From Ceratotherium simum simum (lineage: Eukaryota; Chordata; Mammalia; Perissodactyla; Rhinocerotidae): 64,000 nucleotides of DNA. Below the pieces are notes generated by a model, which ran no database searches, had not been told where the DNA came from, and worked only from the letters and a program-made list of their open reading frames with translations. A program made the position numbers and the translations under genes. The DNA is taken from positions 4,554,764 to 4,618,763 of the forward strand of contig NW_004454225.1 in assembly GCF_000283155.1 (NCBI RefSeq), given 5' to 3'. Positions 45,956-57,650 of the stretch are shown piece after piece (the first letter of the stretch is position 1; the number at the start of each line of letters is the position of its first letter).

Positions 45956-46329
45956 AAAAAATAACTACAAATGCATTGAGAATTTAATGTAAATGCCTGA
46001 AAAGTATTAAACACCATGCATCTCTGCAGAGTCCACACACTGGAAGGGCAAAGTTTTGTCTTTTTGGATTAACTCAGACATTAGAGCTCCAGAAAATGCC
46101 ATCCAGCTGCAATTCCCTACATCCTTGACAACGATGTTGGGGACCGACACCTCATGATGGAAATCCAGAACTGAACATAAGTCACAGAAAAATAGGGACT
46201 TGAGTGGGAGCTAAGCTGAGTCAGGTATCTTGAGATATATCATCTGGGTGGGGGAAAATCCAAGACACTTTTATTCAAGTGGCTTGTGCACACCGCAGAA
46301 CCAATGCTGAGAGCATCCATACAATCAGT

Positions 46330-46520
46330 ACTGATACTTTCCTGGAGCCAGGCTGCTGGGTTGAATCCCAGCTCTGGCACCTCCTGGCTCTGGGGCCCTG
46401 TGTAAATTGCCCACTCTCTCCAGGCTTCATTTTTCTCATCTGTAAAGTGGGGATAGTAATACCTCCCTCATGAGGCTGTTGTGATTGTTAAACAAGGTAA
46501 AGTATGTGTAATTGGCACCT
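46330..46520 (-). repeat. MIR SINE
   Basis: TTGAATCCCAGCTCTGGCAC and CATCTGTAAAGTGGGGATAG. Confidence 0.8.
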
Positions 46521-46544
46521 CCTTAAACTAACTGATCCCCGCCT

Positions 46545-47059
46545 CCTGCTGTTCACACCCTTGTGTCATTTCTCCCCTTGTGCATGGGCTGGCTTCACTG
46601 CCTACTTCTATCCAACAGAATATGGCAGAACTGGTAGGGTGCTACTTCTGAGATTAGGCTGTGATAGAAGGTGACTTACTGACCCTCCCCCTCCCCGTCT
46701 TCTCGCCCCCTCCCTCTCCTGCTCACCTGCTTACTCTGATACTATACTGTGAGCTGCCCTATGGAAAGGCCCACGTGACAAGGAATCAAGGGCAGCCTCC
46801 AGCCAAGAGTCTGCCAGGAACTGAATCCTGCCAACAACCAGGTGAATGAGCTTGGACATGCTCCTTCCCCAGCCAAGCCTTGGAATGACCGCAGCCCTGG
46901 TGACACCTCGATTGCAGCCTCATGAGACACCCACAGCCAGAAGAGCCAGCTAAGCTGTGGCCGGACTTCTGACCCACAGAAACTGTGAAATATTAATGTC
47001 TGGTGCTTTAAGCTAAGATGTGGGGTAACTTGTTACACAGCAATAGATAACTAACACAG
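46545..47059 (+). repeat. LTR-like repeat ending in AACTAACACAG
   Basis: The 3' part (CAGAAACTGTGAAATATTAATG, TGCTTTAAGCTAAGATGTGG, CAGCAATAGATAACTAACACAG) is a known mammalian repeat end. The 5' limit is approximate. Confidence 0.6.
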
Positions 47060-48930
47060 CGTATAAAATGCTCAGTACAATGCTAGGTCATGGCATGTAC
47101 TCAGTAAATGACCAATGATAACCATTCTGTGTGTACAAGGGGAGTTCAAAATACTTAGAAAATTGAAGAATATAAACCTATTCACCAGGCTCGACATCTT
47201 AACAATGAATCAGTGTCCTTTGCCACCTTATAAAGTCATAAAACAGGTGCAGCATCAATGTTAAGAGACCAGAAAAGAAAAATGCGTACAGTATGCTACC
47301 ATTTCACTAGGAAGGGGAGATGGTCCAGGTATATGAAGGTATTGTTTATATTAAACAAAAAAAGGAAAACGTAAAAACTAGGATAGTACAAAGTTACAGA
47401 GAGGGAACAGGATGGAGAGGCTGGGGATGCAACGAGACTTCTCTAAATACACCTTGTTCTGCAGTTTTGACTTTGGAACCATGTAAGTGCTTTATTTAAC
47501 TATAAACCAAAATTAAATTGAAACGAAAAAAATCTTCTAAAAAACAAAAACAAAATGAAACAAATAGATGTAACTGTGTACAGTCACGCACCACATAATG
47601 ACGTTTTGGCCAACGATGGACTGCATATACGACAGTGGTCCTGTAATTAGTACCATAGAGCCTAGGTGCGTGGTAGGCTTTACCACCTAGGTTTGTGTAA
47701 GTACATTCTGTGATGTTCACACAATGACAAAATCGCCTAATGACACATTTCTCAGAAGGTGTCCCCATTGTTTAAACGATGCATGGCATATAAAGTTGGT
47801 GGCTCAACCATTCAGGTAGGAACTATTTCAGGAGTAATAATTTTAGTACATCCCAAATGAGACACTCTAAGATGAAAAGAAAAGAGCAAATAAATCTTAA
47901 ACTGTTTTCACTAATCATATTGTTAGCAATAATATTGGTACTTTTCTGAAATATATAATATAAATTAAATATACTACATCCTAATATATATTATACAATA
48001 CATATTACATATAATTATATATATAAATAAGACAAATAAGTAATTATGTTAATGTTTTTAGGAACCAAGATTTTCAGCATGAGAGAAAAAAGAAATAAAT
48101 ATAAAATCAAAGAAGATAAGTAAAAACCCTATCATCTTAAATTTCAGTTGGAAATATAAGCATGAACTCATTTTGCATTTTCTCTTTAAAACAGAAAGTA
48201 TTTCCCAGCTCTGTCCACTAAAAGTGCCTAGAAACTAATAACCAACCAGTAGCAAAGCTCTCAGATCCCAGATTGCCGTCTCTAAACACCATTTTCCACT
48301 AAAAGGAGTTAGGGCTCCTTGTTTGATTCCAAGTCTGGGCAAAAAGAAAGGATTAGATAAGCCTGAAATATCTGGTCATACTAGAAAGCAAGAAAGCTCT
48401 CACAATCTATTGCAGCTCTTCCTCTTCCCTTTCCTGCTTTATAAAATACTTATTGGCTTTTTCCTTCCTTTCTTCATCAAAAAGCCACTAGGCAGATGTA
48501 AACAAGGTAGGTTGTTGGGAGCAGGCAGACCCTAATCGGGTTGGGGTATATGCGTCAGGCCCCACATTCAAGGTGAATGGCAGCCCACAAAGTCAGGAGA
48601 TTGGTGTCAAACAGAGGGATTGAAACAATGGGAGCCCAGTTTCTCTCTGTCAGAGAAGAAATACGGAAAGGCAGAAAGCTAGAATGAGCCCTGTAGTATT
48701 GGAATGGAATTGTAGGTAATGCTGAGAACTCATGGTTTTTTAACAGTTGGGAGGAGAGAAGTGGAAACATACTATTGTAAGATGAAGTGGTATGTTATCA
48801 CTTAAATGTATAACTATAAGCCCCAATGCAACCATTAAAATAATAAAAGAGTTATAACTAATAAGCCAACAAATGAGATATAATAGGACCATAAAATATT
48901 TAATTATCCCAAAAGAAGGTAGAAAAAGAG
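47060..48930. other. AT-rich intergenic sequence
   Basis: Apart from the DNA-transposon relic, an AT-rich stretch (about 47930-48035, TATA/ATAT-like) and unclassified DNA. No gene seen. Confidence 0.5.
47577..47788. mobile_element. Tigger/mariner-type DNA transposon relic
   Basis: Left end CAGTCACGCACCACATAATG and right end with CCCATTGTTTAAACGATGCATG form inverted termini. Internal AGCCTAGGTGCGTGGTAGGC is characteristic. Internally deleted. Confidence 0.7.
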
Positions 48931-49826
48931 GAAAAGGGAAACAGAAAACAGGACAAATAGCAAGATGATAGCTTTAAATCTAACCATATCAACAGTCATG
49001 TTAAATATAAATGGTATAATATCCAAATTTAAAGGCAGAGATTGTCAGATTGGATAAAAAAGCAAGACCCAGCTACATGCTGTCTATAAGAAACATGCTT
49101 AAAATATAAAGACACAAATAGATTAAAAATAAAAGGATGGAAAAAGATATACCATGCTATGCCTAATCAAAATAAAAAGCTGGAGTAACCATATTAATAT
49201 CAGACCAAGCAGATTTTAGAACAAGATATTATCAGGGATAAAGAAGGTATATAATAATGATAAAGAGGTCAATTCATCAAGAGGACATAACAATGCTAAA
49301 TGTTTATGCACCTAATAACAGAGCTTCAAAATGCTTGAAGCAAAAACTGATAAATCTGCGAAGAGAAATAGACAAACTTATAATTATAGCTGAATATTTC
49401 AATACCCTCTTTCAATAATTAATAGAACCAGTGGACAGAAAACCAGTAAGTGTTTAGAATATTTGAATAACATTATCAACCAACTTGACCTGATTGACAT
49501 TTATAAAACTCTTTACCCAACAACAAATAATACCCATCCTTCCCAAGTTCACACAGAACATTTACCAAAATAGACAATATTCTGGGCCATTAAACAAGTC
49601 TCAGTGCACTTAAAAGGATTCAAGCCATACAAAGTATGCTTTCTTACCACAATGGAATTTAACTAGAAATTGATAGCACAAAGATCTTGGAAAATGCCCA
49701 AATATTTTGAAACTAAATAACACAATTCTAAACAACTCATGGGTCAAAAAAGAAGTCATAAGGGAAATAAAAAGTATTTTAAACTGACTGAAAAGGAAAA
49801 CACGACATATCAAAATTTGTGAGATT
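48930..49826 (+). mobile_element. L1 ORF2 endonuclease-region fragment
   Basis: Plus-oriented ORF2 5' half, recognisable from GATTGGATAAAAAAGCAAG, GTTTATGCACCTAATAACAG and TATCAAAATTTGTGAGAT at its end. Reading frame destroyed. Confidence 0.8.
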
Positions 49827-50090
49827 ACTAGCAATAGACTTTTTGTAGATACTCCTTATCAAGTTGAAGAAATTCCCCTCTAGTCCCAGTTTGCTGAGAG
49901 CTTTTTTTTTTAAAATTATGAATGGGTGTTGGATTTTGTCAAATGCTTTTTCTGCATTAATTGATATGATCATATGATTTTTCTTCTTTGGTCTGTTGAT
50001 ATGGTGGGTTATATTAATTGATTTTTGAATATTGAGACAGTCTTGCATACGTAGAATGCATCCCACTTGGCTGTGGTATATCACTTTTCT

Positions 50091-50304
50091 TTTTTTTTTT
50101 TTTTTTTTNNNNNNNNNNNNNNNNNNNNNNNNNNNNNNNNNNNNNNNNNNNNNNNNNNNNNNNNNNNNNNNNNNNNNNNNNNNNNNNNNNNNNNNNNNNN
50201 NNNNNNNNGGAGAAGCGTTGCATTGGTGCGCCCCCGGGATCTGAACCTGAGCTGCCAGTAATCTGAGCGTGCACACTTAACCGCTAAGCCACGGGGCTGG
50301 CCCC
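50091..50304 (-). mobile_element. ERE SINE interrupted by the assembly gap
   Basis: The 5' end of the element (read on the minus strand) is at 50304 and 96 bases are visible to 50209; the T run at 50091-50108 is its A tail. Perfect 10-base duplications TCACTTTTCT lie at 50081-50090 and 50305-50314. The middle is hidden by N. It sits inside an antisense L1 fragment. Confidence 0.93.
50109..50208. other. Assembly gap (100 N)
   Basis: Exactly 100 N, the conventional size for a gap of unknown length. Open frames shown across it are meaningless. Confidence 0.99.
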
Positions 50305-51129
50305 TCACTTTTCTATATATCGCTGTATTTGATTTGTTAACATTTTGTTGAGAATTCCTCTAAGTTCATGAGAAATATTGGTCTGTAGTTTTCTTTTTTC
50401 ATGCTGTCTTTGTCTGGTTTTGATATCAGGGTAATACTGGCCTCATAAAATGAGTCGATAAGTATTCTCTCCTCTACTATTTTCATGAAGAGATTGTGTA
50501 ATAGTGATGTTAATTTTTCATTAAATATTTGGTAGAATTCTCTATTGAACCCACCTGGACCTAGAGATTTTCTTATGGGAGATTTAAAGTTACAAATTCA
50601 ATTTCCTTAGTGGTTACAGGACTTTTCAGATTATGTATTTCATCTTCGTTGAGTTTTGGTAGTCTGTAGTTTTCAGGGAATTGATCCATCTCATGTAAAT
50701 GATTGATTTGTGGGTGTAAAGTTTGTTGTACTATTCCTTTATCATCCTTTTATTGGCTGTAGGATCTGTAGTGATATTCTTTGTCTCATTCTTGATCTTG
50801 GTGATTTGTGCTTTCTCTCTTTTTACCTTGTCAGTCTTTCTAGAGGTTCATAAACTTTCACAATTTTTTTCAAAGAACCAGTTGTTTCATTGATTTCCTC
50901 TTTTGTTTTCCTGTTTTCAATTTCATTGATTTCTGCTCTTTATTATTTCCTTCCTGCTTGTTTTGGGTTTATTTTGTTCTTCTTTTTCTAGTTTCTTGAG
51001 GTAGGAATTTAGATTACTGATTTGAGACTTTCCTCTCCTCAGATGTAAGCACTTCATGCTGTATATTTCCCTTTCAGCTCCACCTTACCTGCATCCCACA
51101 AATTTTGCTATCTTTTCATTTTCAGTTCT

Positions 51130-51635
51130 ATGTAGAGGGCCATTTTTGAAAGTGACACCAAGAGATGTTTGGAGGAGACAAAGCTACTTACCAAAAGTCG
51201 TGCTCCTCCCCTCAATAGTACAGAGGTGTTGCCAGGAAGGGTCTGTCCAACCAGGGACTCTGTTTCCAAGTTGTCCTTGCCTCTGGTGAGGCATAGGAAC
51301 AGTTATGGCCAGTGGAGTGCGAGGAGAAGCACTGTATGTCCCTTCCGAGCCAATGCGGTTAAGAAGTAAATACTCTTCCTCTACCCTCTCCCTTTCCACT
51401 GACGGAGGCAGGCAACGATGACAAAGCCTTAGTGGGGAGTGGAGCCAAGAGATGGGAAGGGAAGCTCCTGAATCACGGTGTGGAGGAAAGCCTCCCCCAA
51501 CCACGAACACTCACACTGGTCTGTTGTTCTATGGGTGAGAAACATGTCTTTTGTGTTAAGCCATCAATAATTTGGGATTTATTTTGTAAACCACAGCTAG
51601 CATTTTTTTACTGTTACAGCAGTGTAACTTGAAAG
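51130..51635 (+). repeat. Possible LTR-like repeat with AAGCC end motif
   Basis: The end (GAGAAACATGTCTTTTGTG, TTAAGCCATCAATAATTTGG, TGTTACAGCAGTGT) resembles the terminal part of retro-derived dispersed repeats. The rest is diverged. Confidence 0.4.
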
Positions 51636-52479
51636 ACGCCTTCTAAGAACCATCAAGAACATGGCATCCATGAATTATGGTTTTTATCCAGAATTGATTC
51701 TTGGGTATTAAAGGCCTTAAGTTTATTGCCTTGTTATACCTACTACACTGAGAACATAAAAAAGTAGAACATTTTGGACACGAGACCTGACCGGAAACCC
51801 CAGTTCAAAAGCATCTGGGAGCGATTCAGAAAACCACAGCCCCAGAGCTATCATCTCTGCCAGTGCCGGCCTGGACCCTGCTGTTCCCCATTAGTGTCTG
51901 CTGAAGACGAACGACTGGAGAAATGTGGATCTGTGCGCTGTCTCAGCAGACTTGTGTGTCCTGCGTCCCCATAACGGGCACATGGATGCTTCTGGGAGGA
52001 GCAGATGCTCTTCAGCACTGAACCTGTTCTCAACGTCTTTATGTTTCATGTTTGTGTATCAGAGAGGATGTGGTCTGGAACTGTATACAAAACAGGACCC
52101 CAAACTGCCTCTCCGTGTGTTTCCAATTAAAACAAACAAGACCGAGACTAAAACAAATATGACTAAGACTGCTCGAGTCTTAGATCTCTTTCATATTGTT
52201 TGCTGTATCCGTCTCGTTGGCCTCCTCTTTTTTAGCAAAATGTACTTGTATTTAAAACAGAAAGTGAATGGTTATATTTTTAAAAGCTAAATATCTTCCC
52301 TACCAGGCCAAATGAGGGTGCTTTCCCCCATCTTTTTTTTTCTGCACTTCCTCTCACACAAAGCTATTGAATTTGAGCTCTATTGACGCCCATCTGGCTT
52401 ATAAGCTCTGATTTATAGAACAAATTACCTATGTAGCACTCAAGAAGGAACTTGTCTGTCAGATCACACTGGAGTTTGA

Positions 52480-52930
52480 CTCCACCGCCCCGCCCCCACG
52501 CCCGTTTATTCATTCACGGCATGGAGAGATCCGGAGGGCCAGAGCAATTTCATGAGCCCTTGGAATTCACGTACCGCGAGCCTCCTCTCCGCAGACCACA
52601 GCGCTGCCATAAATAGACATCACGTGCCTTCCTTTTATGATAAGGTCAGAGGAAACGAGTGCACAGGGAGCGGCCGTTAGGAGAGTCGGAGCTCTGAGTT
52701 TCGGGTATAAAGTGCTAGTCCCCTTGCCTGGGGGCGGGATCAGAAAGGAGGGGCGAGGTGCAAGGTTCACCTCCCCAGGCGACTCCTCTGGATGCCTGAG
52801 CGATTCCGGGACACCCAGCCGCGGTCTCTGCCCTCGGCCTTCTTTACCGCTCGGCCTGCAGACTCCTCCGCCCCCCGCACCTGCCTCGCCAGGTTCGGTG
52901 GCTCCCCCGGCTCATCTTCTGATAGAGCTG
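52480..52930 (+). promoter_or_regulatory. GC-rich patch with GC boxes, CArG-like and TATA-like elements
   Basis: The stretch starts with GC-box sequence (CCGCCCCGCCCCCACGCCC, about 52484-52502), has a CArG/MEF2-like CCATAAATAG at about 52608-52617 next to CACGTG at 52623-52628, a TATA-like TATAAAG at 52706-52712, and raised CpG density to about 52920. No repeat is recognised. The arrangement on the plus strand resembles a promoter, but no downstream exon can be supported. Confidence 0.3.
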
Positions 52931-53649
52931 TCAGTTTTTATTGCTGATAGGAGAAATCATTTTCTCTCTTAGCTGCGTGTTAATTGGCCTTTCCCCCTCT
53001 CCCATTCAGTTAGCACATACAGTCCCCGAGTTTTTCCCCCTCCGAGGGAAAGGCACCTTAGTAGAGAAGCATTCCAGAAAGACAAGGAAGGGGGTGCTTG
53101 CAAAATTGCTAATTGGTAATTGCTAAATCAGAGGTTAAGAAAAAGCTAAAGAGGAGCGCGAGGAGGGGTCTCAAGAGCGCCTTTCAGTGGGTCCACATGA
53201 GCTTTACCGAGGACACGCTCATTGGCTGCTGTGCCTACACGATGCGGAGGGCTCACGTTCCATGGGGGAACCATGAAGCCAGCTGGGTCTAATTGAAACA
53301 TCTACTGAGCATCTTCGAGGTGCCAGGCACCAAGACAGAGATGACTAAGATGCAGTCCCAGGAGACAAACTGAGAAACTGGAGCCATTGGTTCCATGTGA
53401 CCAGAGCAGTGGTGGAGGTAAACCAGGACACTGGGACTCACAGAGGGTCAGAGGAACGTCCTGGAGGAAGCCAAGCTGGAGCTCAGCCCAGCGATATAGG
53501 ATAACTAGCGGGCAGCAGCAGGGGCAGCCCAGGGGGAGGAGACAGTCTGTGCAGGTGTGTGGAACAGGGCGGTGCATGGGAGGAGCAGGGGGAGGTTTGG
53601 TCAAGTGGAGGGCAGGTCACAGTGGGGCTTAGATGCCCAAGCAGGGTTT

Positions 53650-53826
53650 TTCCCCCCTATAATTTTATGCACTTAAAAAAATAGCCTTATTAGAGATTTA
53701 ATTTACATACCATAAGGTTCACCTGCTTAAAGTGTACAATTCAAGGGATTTTAGTATATTTACAGAGTTGTACCCCCATCATCAAAATCTAATTTTAGAA
53801 CATTTTCATCATCCCCAAAAGAAACC
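53650..53826 (-). mobile_element. L1 3' fragment, antisense
   Basis: AAAGTGTACAATTCAAGGG and TTTTAGAACATTTTCATCATCCC are L1M 3' sequence read backwards. Confidence 0.75.
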
Positions 53827-53829
53827 TTC

Positions 53830-55240
53830 TGAGCCGGGATTTTGATAGGGGCCTGGCTGGGGCAAATGATGCCTCACATCAGTTTGGCAGCAGAGCAGAG
53901 AGGGGTTCGGAGGGGCAAGCCTGGCCCCCTCATCGAGCCCAGAACATAAGCAATGAGCACAGCAGTGACTGTGCACAAGGACTCAACATTTGTGACAGTG
54001 ACAGGTGAAATTTACTCCAGCTCTTAGATTCTTCTTCCTTAACAGAAAAAGAACTGAGTTATGAACATCAGGCCATTTTTTGCTGGCTGGCTATTTAGTG
54101 GCAGTGATACAAATCAGTATTATAGATGGATGTTGCCTATTTACAAAGAAAAATGGACAGAGAGGCCATATCACAGCAAAATCAAGAATTCTGATGTTTC
54201 TGCAAAATGGGAACAGCACAGAGTGCCATCCATATGTTTCATGCAGCAAAAACCACAGCTGATCTGTACCAAAAAAATGACAGGGGCTCCGTCCTCGAAG
54301 GCTCTGTAGGGTGACTGAAGTGCAGTCACCATCCAGGGTCACAAGCAGGCCTGCTTCTGTGTAGTGCAGGTGGCCCAGTCAAACCCAAAGTCCTTAGCAA
54401 GGCAGGAACCAGAGAGAATGGGTGCACCTCTGCAGTGGCTTTGGGGGCAGATGGGTCTGATCTGAGCATGATGCCACAATAATTGTATCAGTGAGGTTCT
54501 TTTTAATTGCAAGTAAGAAACAAAACAAATTAAAGCAGCTTTCACAATCAAGGGGACTTAGTTCTGACAAAATCTTGACGAGGATAATGTGAAAAAACTC
54601 TCCCTACAAAAATGTAGAAACATATGATAAATATAACCACATAAATAAATTGTGAGTGCAAGGCTGAGTTAGCAAGCAAGAAAGGGATGTCCCCAGGGGC
54701 CAGAACAAACAGGGAAAAATCAGAGTGGTAATCACATGATTTGACCCCACAGCTGCCTCTGGGAGTGATGCAAGAGAGGGGTGGAAGGATATCAGAGCCG
54801 ATAACCCAGGGGCTTGGCTTTGGTCTTCATGTTGAGATGAGATGTGGAGACAGGAGCTAAGATCTTCAGCTGACAGGAGGTGGAGAGTGGAAACTGTGAC
54901 TCCTTGCAAAACCAGGCTCCTCTAAGGGCTGATCTCTCAGTGAAAGAGTGAGCCAGGAAAACCCTATCCCCTAGCTCAGGGGGATAACAAGGAAACACCA
55001 GGGAGATAACAAGGAAGCTTGTCTATCACAGCATGGGCAAGAGCAGTGGGGGGCTTAAAAAAGGATCCTCTGAAAAATGCAAACTGCGTGTCTGTGCTTT
55101 GAGTGGGTTTGAGGGCCAAATTTATATTGCATGCATGGTCTGGGACTCTTATGTCAAGAGAAAAAAATTGGTCCCATGCTGGTGATAACCCTGGACCACC
55201 TAGTAAAGCAGATGCAAAATGGCTTTAGAGGGACACACTT
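53830..55240. other. Intergenic, unclassified
   Basis: No exon, RNA gene or clear repeat boundary recognised; parts may be old L1-derived sequence. Confidence 0.4.
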
Positions 55241-55539
55241 ACAACTCAGGTAGCAGGAAATTCCCATGGAAAAAACAAGCTCCTCCAAAGATGAGCTCAC
55301 AATATAGAGTCCCAGAATACACAAAGAAAGAGGTAATCTTGAATATGTCAGCAGATACCACAAACAGGAGGATTAGAGCCCTTGGGCTCCAAGATAACAG
55401 AACAGCAGGCCAAAAGAGATTATGCAATAAGAATATTTATAATAATGATTAAAGGCCAAAATGAAAGATTCAAACACTCAAGAAAATAACATACATTCTG
55501 AAAATAAGAATAGACAGATTTGAATGATATTTACAGATG

Positions 55540-56345
55540 AAATGATACGGTGTCTGAGATTTGCCTCAAAATAATCTCAGGGTGGGGAGCTGCGGGAAGA
55601 AGGATGGATAAAACAAGACTGGCTGTGGGTTGATACTTGTTGAAAGTTAACAATAATAAGTACATAGAGGTTTCTTATTCTAGTGTCTCTAATTTTATAT
55701 ACATTTTGAAAATTTCCATAATAAAAAAAACAAACAAAATAAAAAGCTCCAAATAGAACTTCTAGAAATGAACAATATAAACAATGAAATTTAAAACTCA
55801 GGACAAGTTTAACAGCAGATTGGACACAGATGAAGAGAGAGCTGATAAACCAGAAGATATATAAAAAAAATCCAGAATGCAAAGTAGAGAGAGAAATATA
55901 TAAAAAACTTGAAGAGAGATTAAAAGACACAGAGGATAGACCATCACTTTAGAGAGGAATTGGACATTATCTAGTGATATGCTATGACCCAGCAGTTTTA
56001 CTTGTAGGCAAATATCCTAAGGAAACTTTCATGTATGACACTAGAACTATGTGTAAGAATGCTCACAGCAGCATTATGTGTAATAGAGAAAAGATGGAAA
56101 TAAGCTAGGTGTCCTTCAGTGGCAGAGAAGATAAGTAGATTGCATTTTATTCACATAACAGACTACTATAGAGCAGTAAAAATAAATAAACTGAAACTAC
56201 ATATATCTACATGAACAAATCTTAGAAACATAAATTGCAGAGGGATACTTCAAAATGATAACTTTTATTTAAAGTTTAGAAATGTTAAACAGTACTACAT
56301 ATTGTTCAGGGATACAGACAGTTTTAATAAAATGCACTATTAGGA
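55540..56345 (+). mobile_element. Patchwork of L1/HAL1 fragments
   Basis: An L1M 3' end with A-rich tail (to about 55740), then an ORF1-like block (AACAGCAGATTGGACACAG), then another 3' region (CTCACAGCAGCATTATGTG). At least two insertions are implied. Confidence 0.65.
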
Positions 56346-56389
56346 ATAAGCAGGATTGTTACACATGATAATAGGAACATCAAGAAGAT

Positions 56390-57650
56390 GTAATAAGTCT
56401 GAATCTATATGCACCCAACATGTCAAGAACTGTCAGAATTACAAAGAAAAGTTGACAAATCCACTGTAGGCTAGTTTGGATCATCCAAGGAACAAATGCC
56501 AAGATGGAATTAGATACACAAGGAATTTATTGGGGGAAACATTTGTGAAGCATATAGGGGAGGAGGTGCAGAAGCAGGCTAAGAGCACCTCAGACCACTT
56601 ATGCAAGTCTGACATCGGTGAAAGGAGAGAGGGAAGGAAGGAGGAAGCGTCACACTGCAGTTTGACTCAGAGAAGGCTTTGGCCAGGCTGATAGGTAGTT
56701 AGAGGACTGCCCGTTAGAGGAGTCTTGCATGGGGCAGAAATGGTCCAGTTCTAGTACCCCCAGTCATCAGTCATTGGCTGGAAGCAGCCCGGGGAGGTGG
56801 GAGGTGGGAATGTGGTTTTGGCGTAAATGTCGCTGTGGGTCTAAAAGCGTCCCAGTTGAAAGCTATAGGCCCACTGTAGCGGAAGGTTCCTTTGAAGGGA
56901 AATCCGAGCAACATTCATCCATGGGTGCCATGTATACCATCGTAGTAGAATACCATAATATACATAATATACAGCTCTCAGTAATTGACAGATCAAGCAG
57001 GCAAAAATAGAGATATTCTCCCAAAGATTAATGGACAACAATAGACTCCTATACCCAGGAATTAGAGAACATGCCTTTCAAAGCACACATGAACTTTTAT
57101 AAAAGCTGCACGTGTGGTAGGTGAGAAAGCCACTATCAACCCAAACAAAGAACTGATATTTGGTGATGATGAAACAAGATTAGAAATAAATCATAAAACT
57201 GTTTTTTTTAGTCCTTATGTTTTTAAATTTAAATTCATAGATCCCCCAATATAAGGGTCAAAGATATCATAACGGAAATCAGAAAATATTTAGACCTGAA
57301 AGAGAATTAGATCACTAGGTGCTAAAACTAGAAGGGGGCATGCAGAGGGAGATTTACAGCCTCACATGCACACGTGAGAAAAGAAGAAACATTCAAAATG
57401 AGGGAGCTAAGTGTCCGGCTCTAGAAGTAATAAAGAGAATAGTATAAAACAGCAAAAACAAAAGTAGAAGGAAGGAAGTAAAGAAACAATAAAGAACAGA
57501 AATTAGAGGAAAAAAATGAGGATCAACAAAACCACAGCTGGATCTTTGAGAAGACTGATAAATAGGCAGATCTCTGGCAAGAGTGGCTGAGGTTATGAAG
57601 GAGAAGGCACCAGGCATGTTAGGAATGAACAGAAAGAATGTAACACAGCT
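56390..57650 (+). mobile_element. Decayed L1 ORF2 pieces around an unidentified insert
   Basis: L1-like blocks at 56390-56470 (TATATGCACCCAACATGTC) and 56975-57640 (TGGATCTTTGAGAAGACTG). The intervening 56475-56970 is GC-richer and unclassified. Confidence 0.55.

Larger units (their letters stand above)
49827..51128 (-). mobile_element. L1 ORF2 reverse-transcriptase fragment, inverted relative to its neighbour
   Basis: Minus-oriented ORF2. The frame segment below 50080 carries ISINAEKAFDKIQHPF, the L1 reverse-transcriptase block, and the right end (GTGGGATGCAGG on the minus strand) lies near the linker after the endonuclease. An ERE SINE and the assembly gap interrupt it. Confidence 0.85.

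Noticed and set aside
49779..50276. Open frame of 165 codons with reverse-transcriptase motif as a live gene
   Set aside because: It runs across the N gap and an ERE SINE; the reverse-transcriptase part is a decayed L1 ORF2 fragment joined to inverted L1 sequence.
48930..51128. Twin-priming inversion of one L1
   Set aside because: The inverted segment would have to be the 5' part at the 5' side; the observed order is the opposite on either strand.
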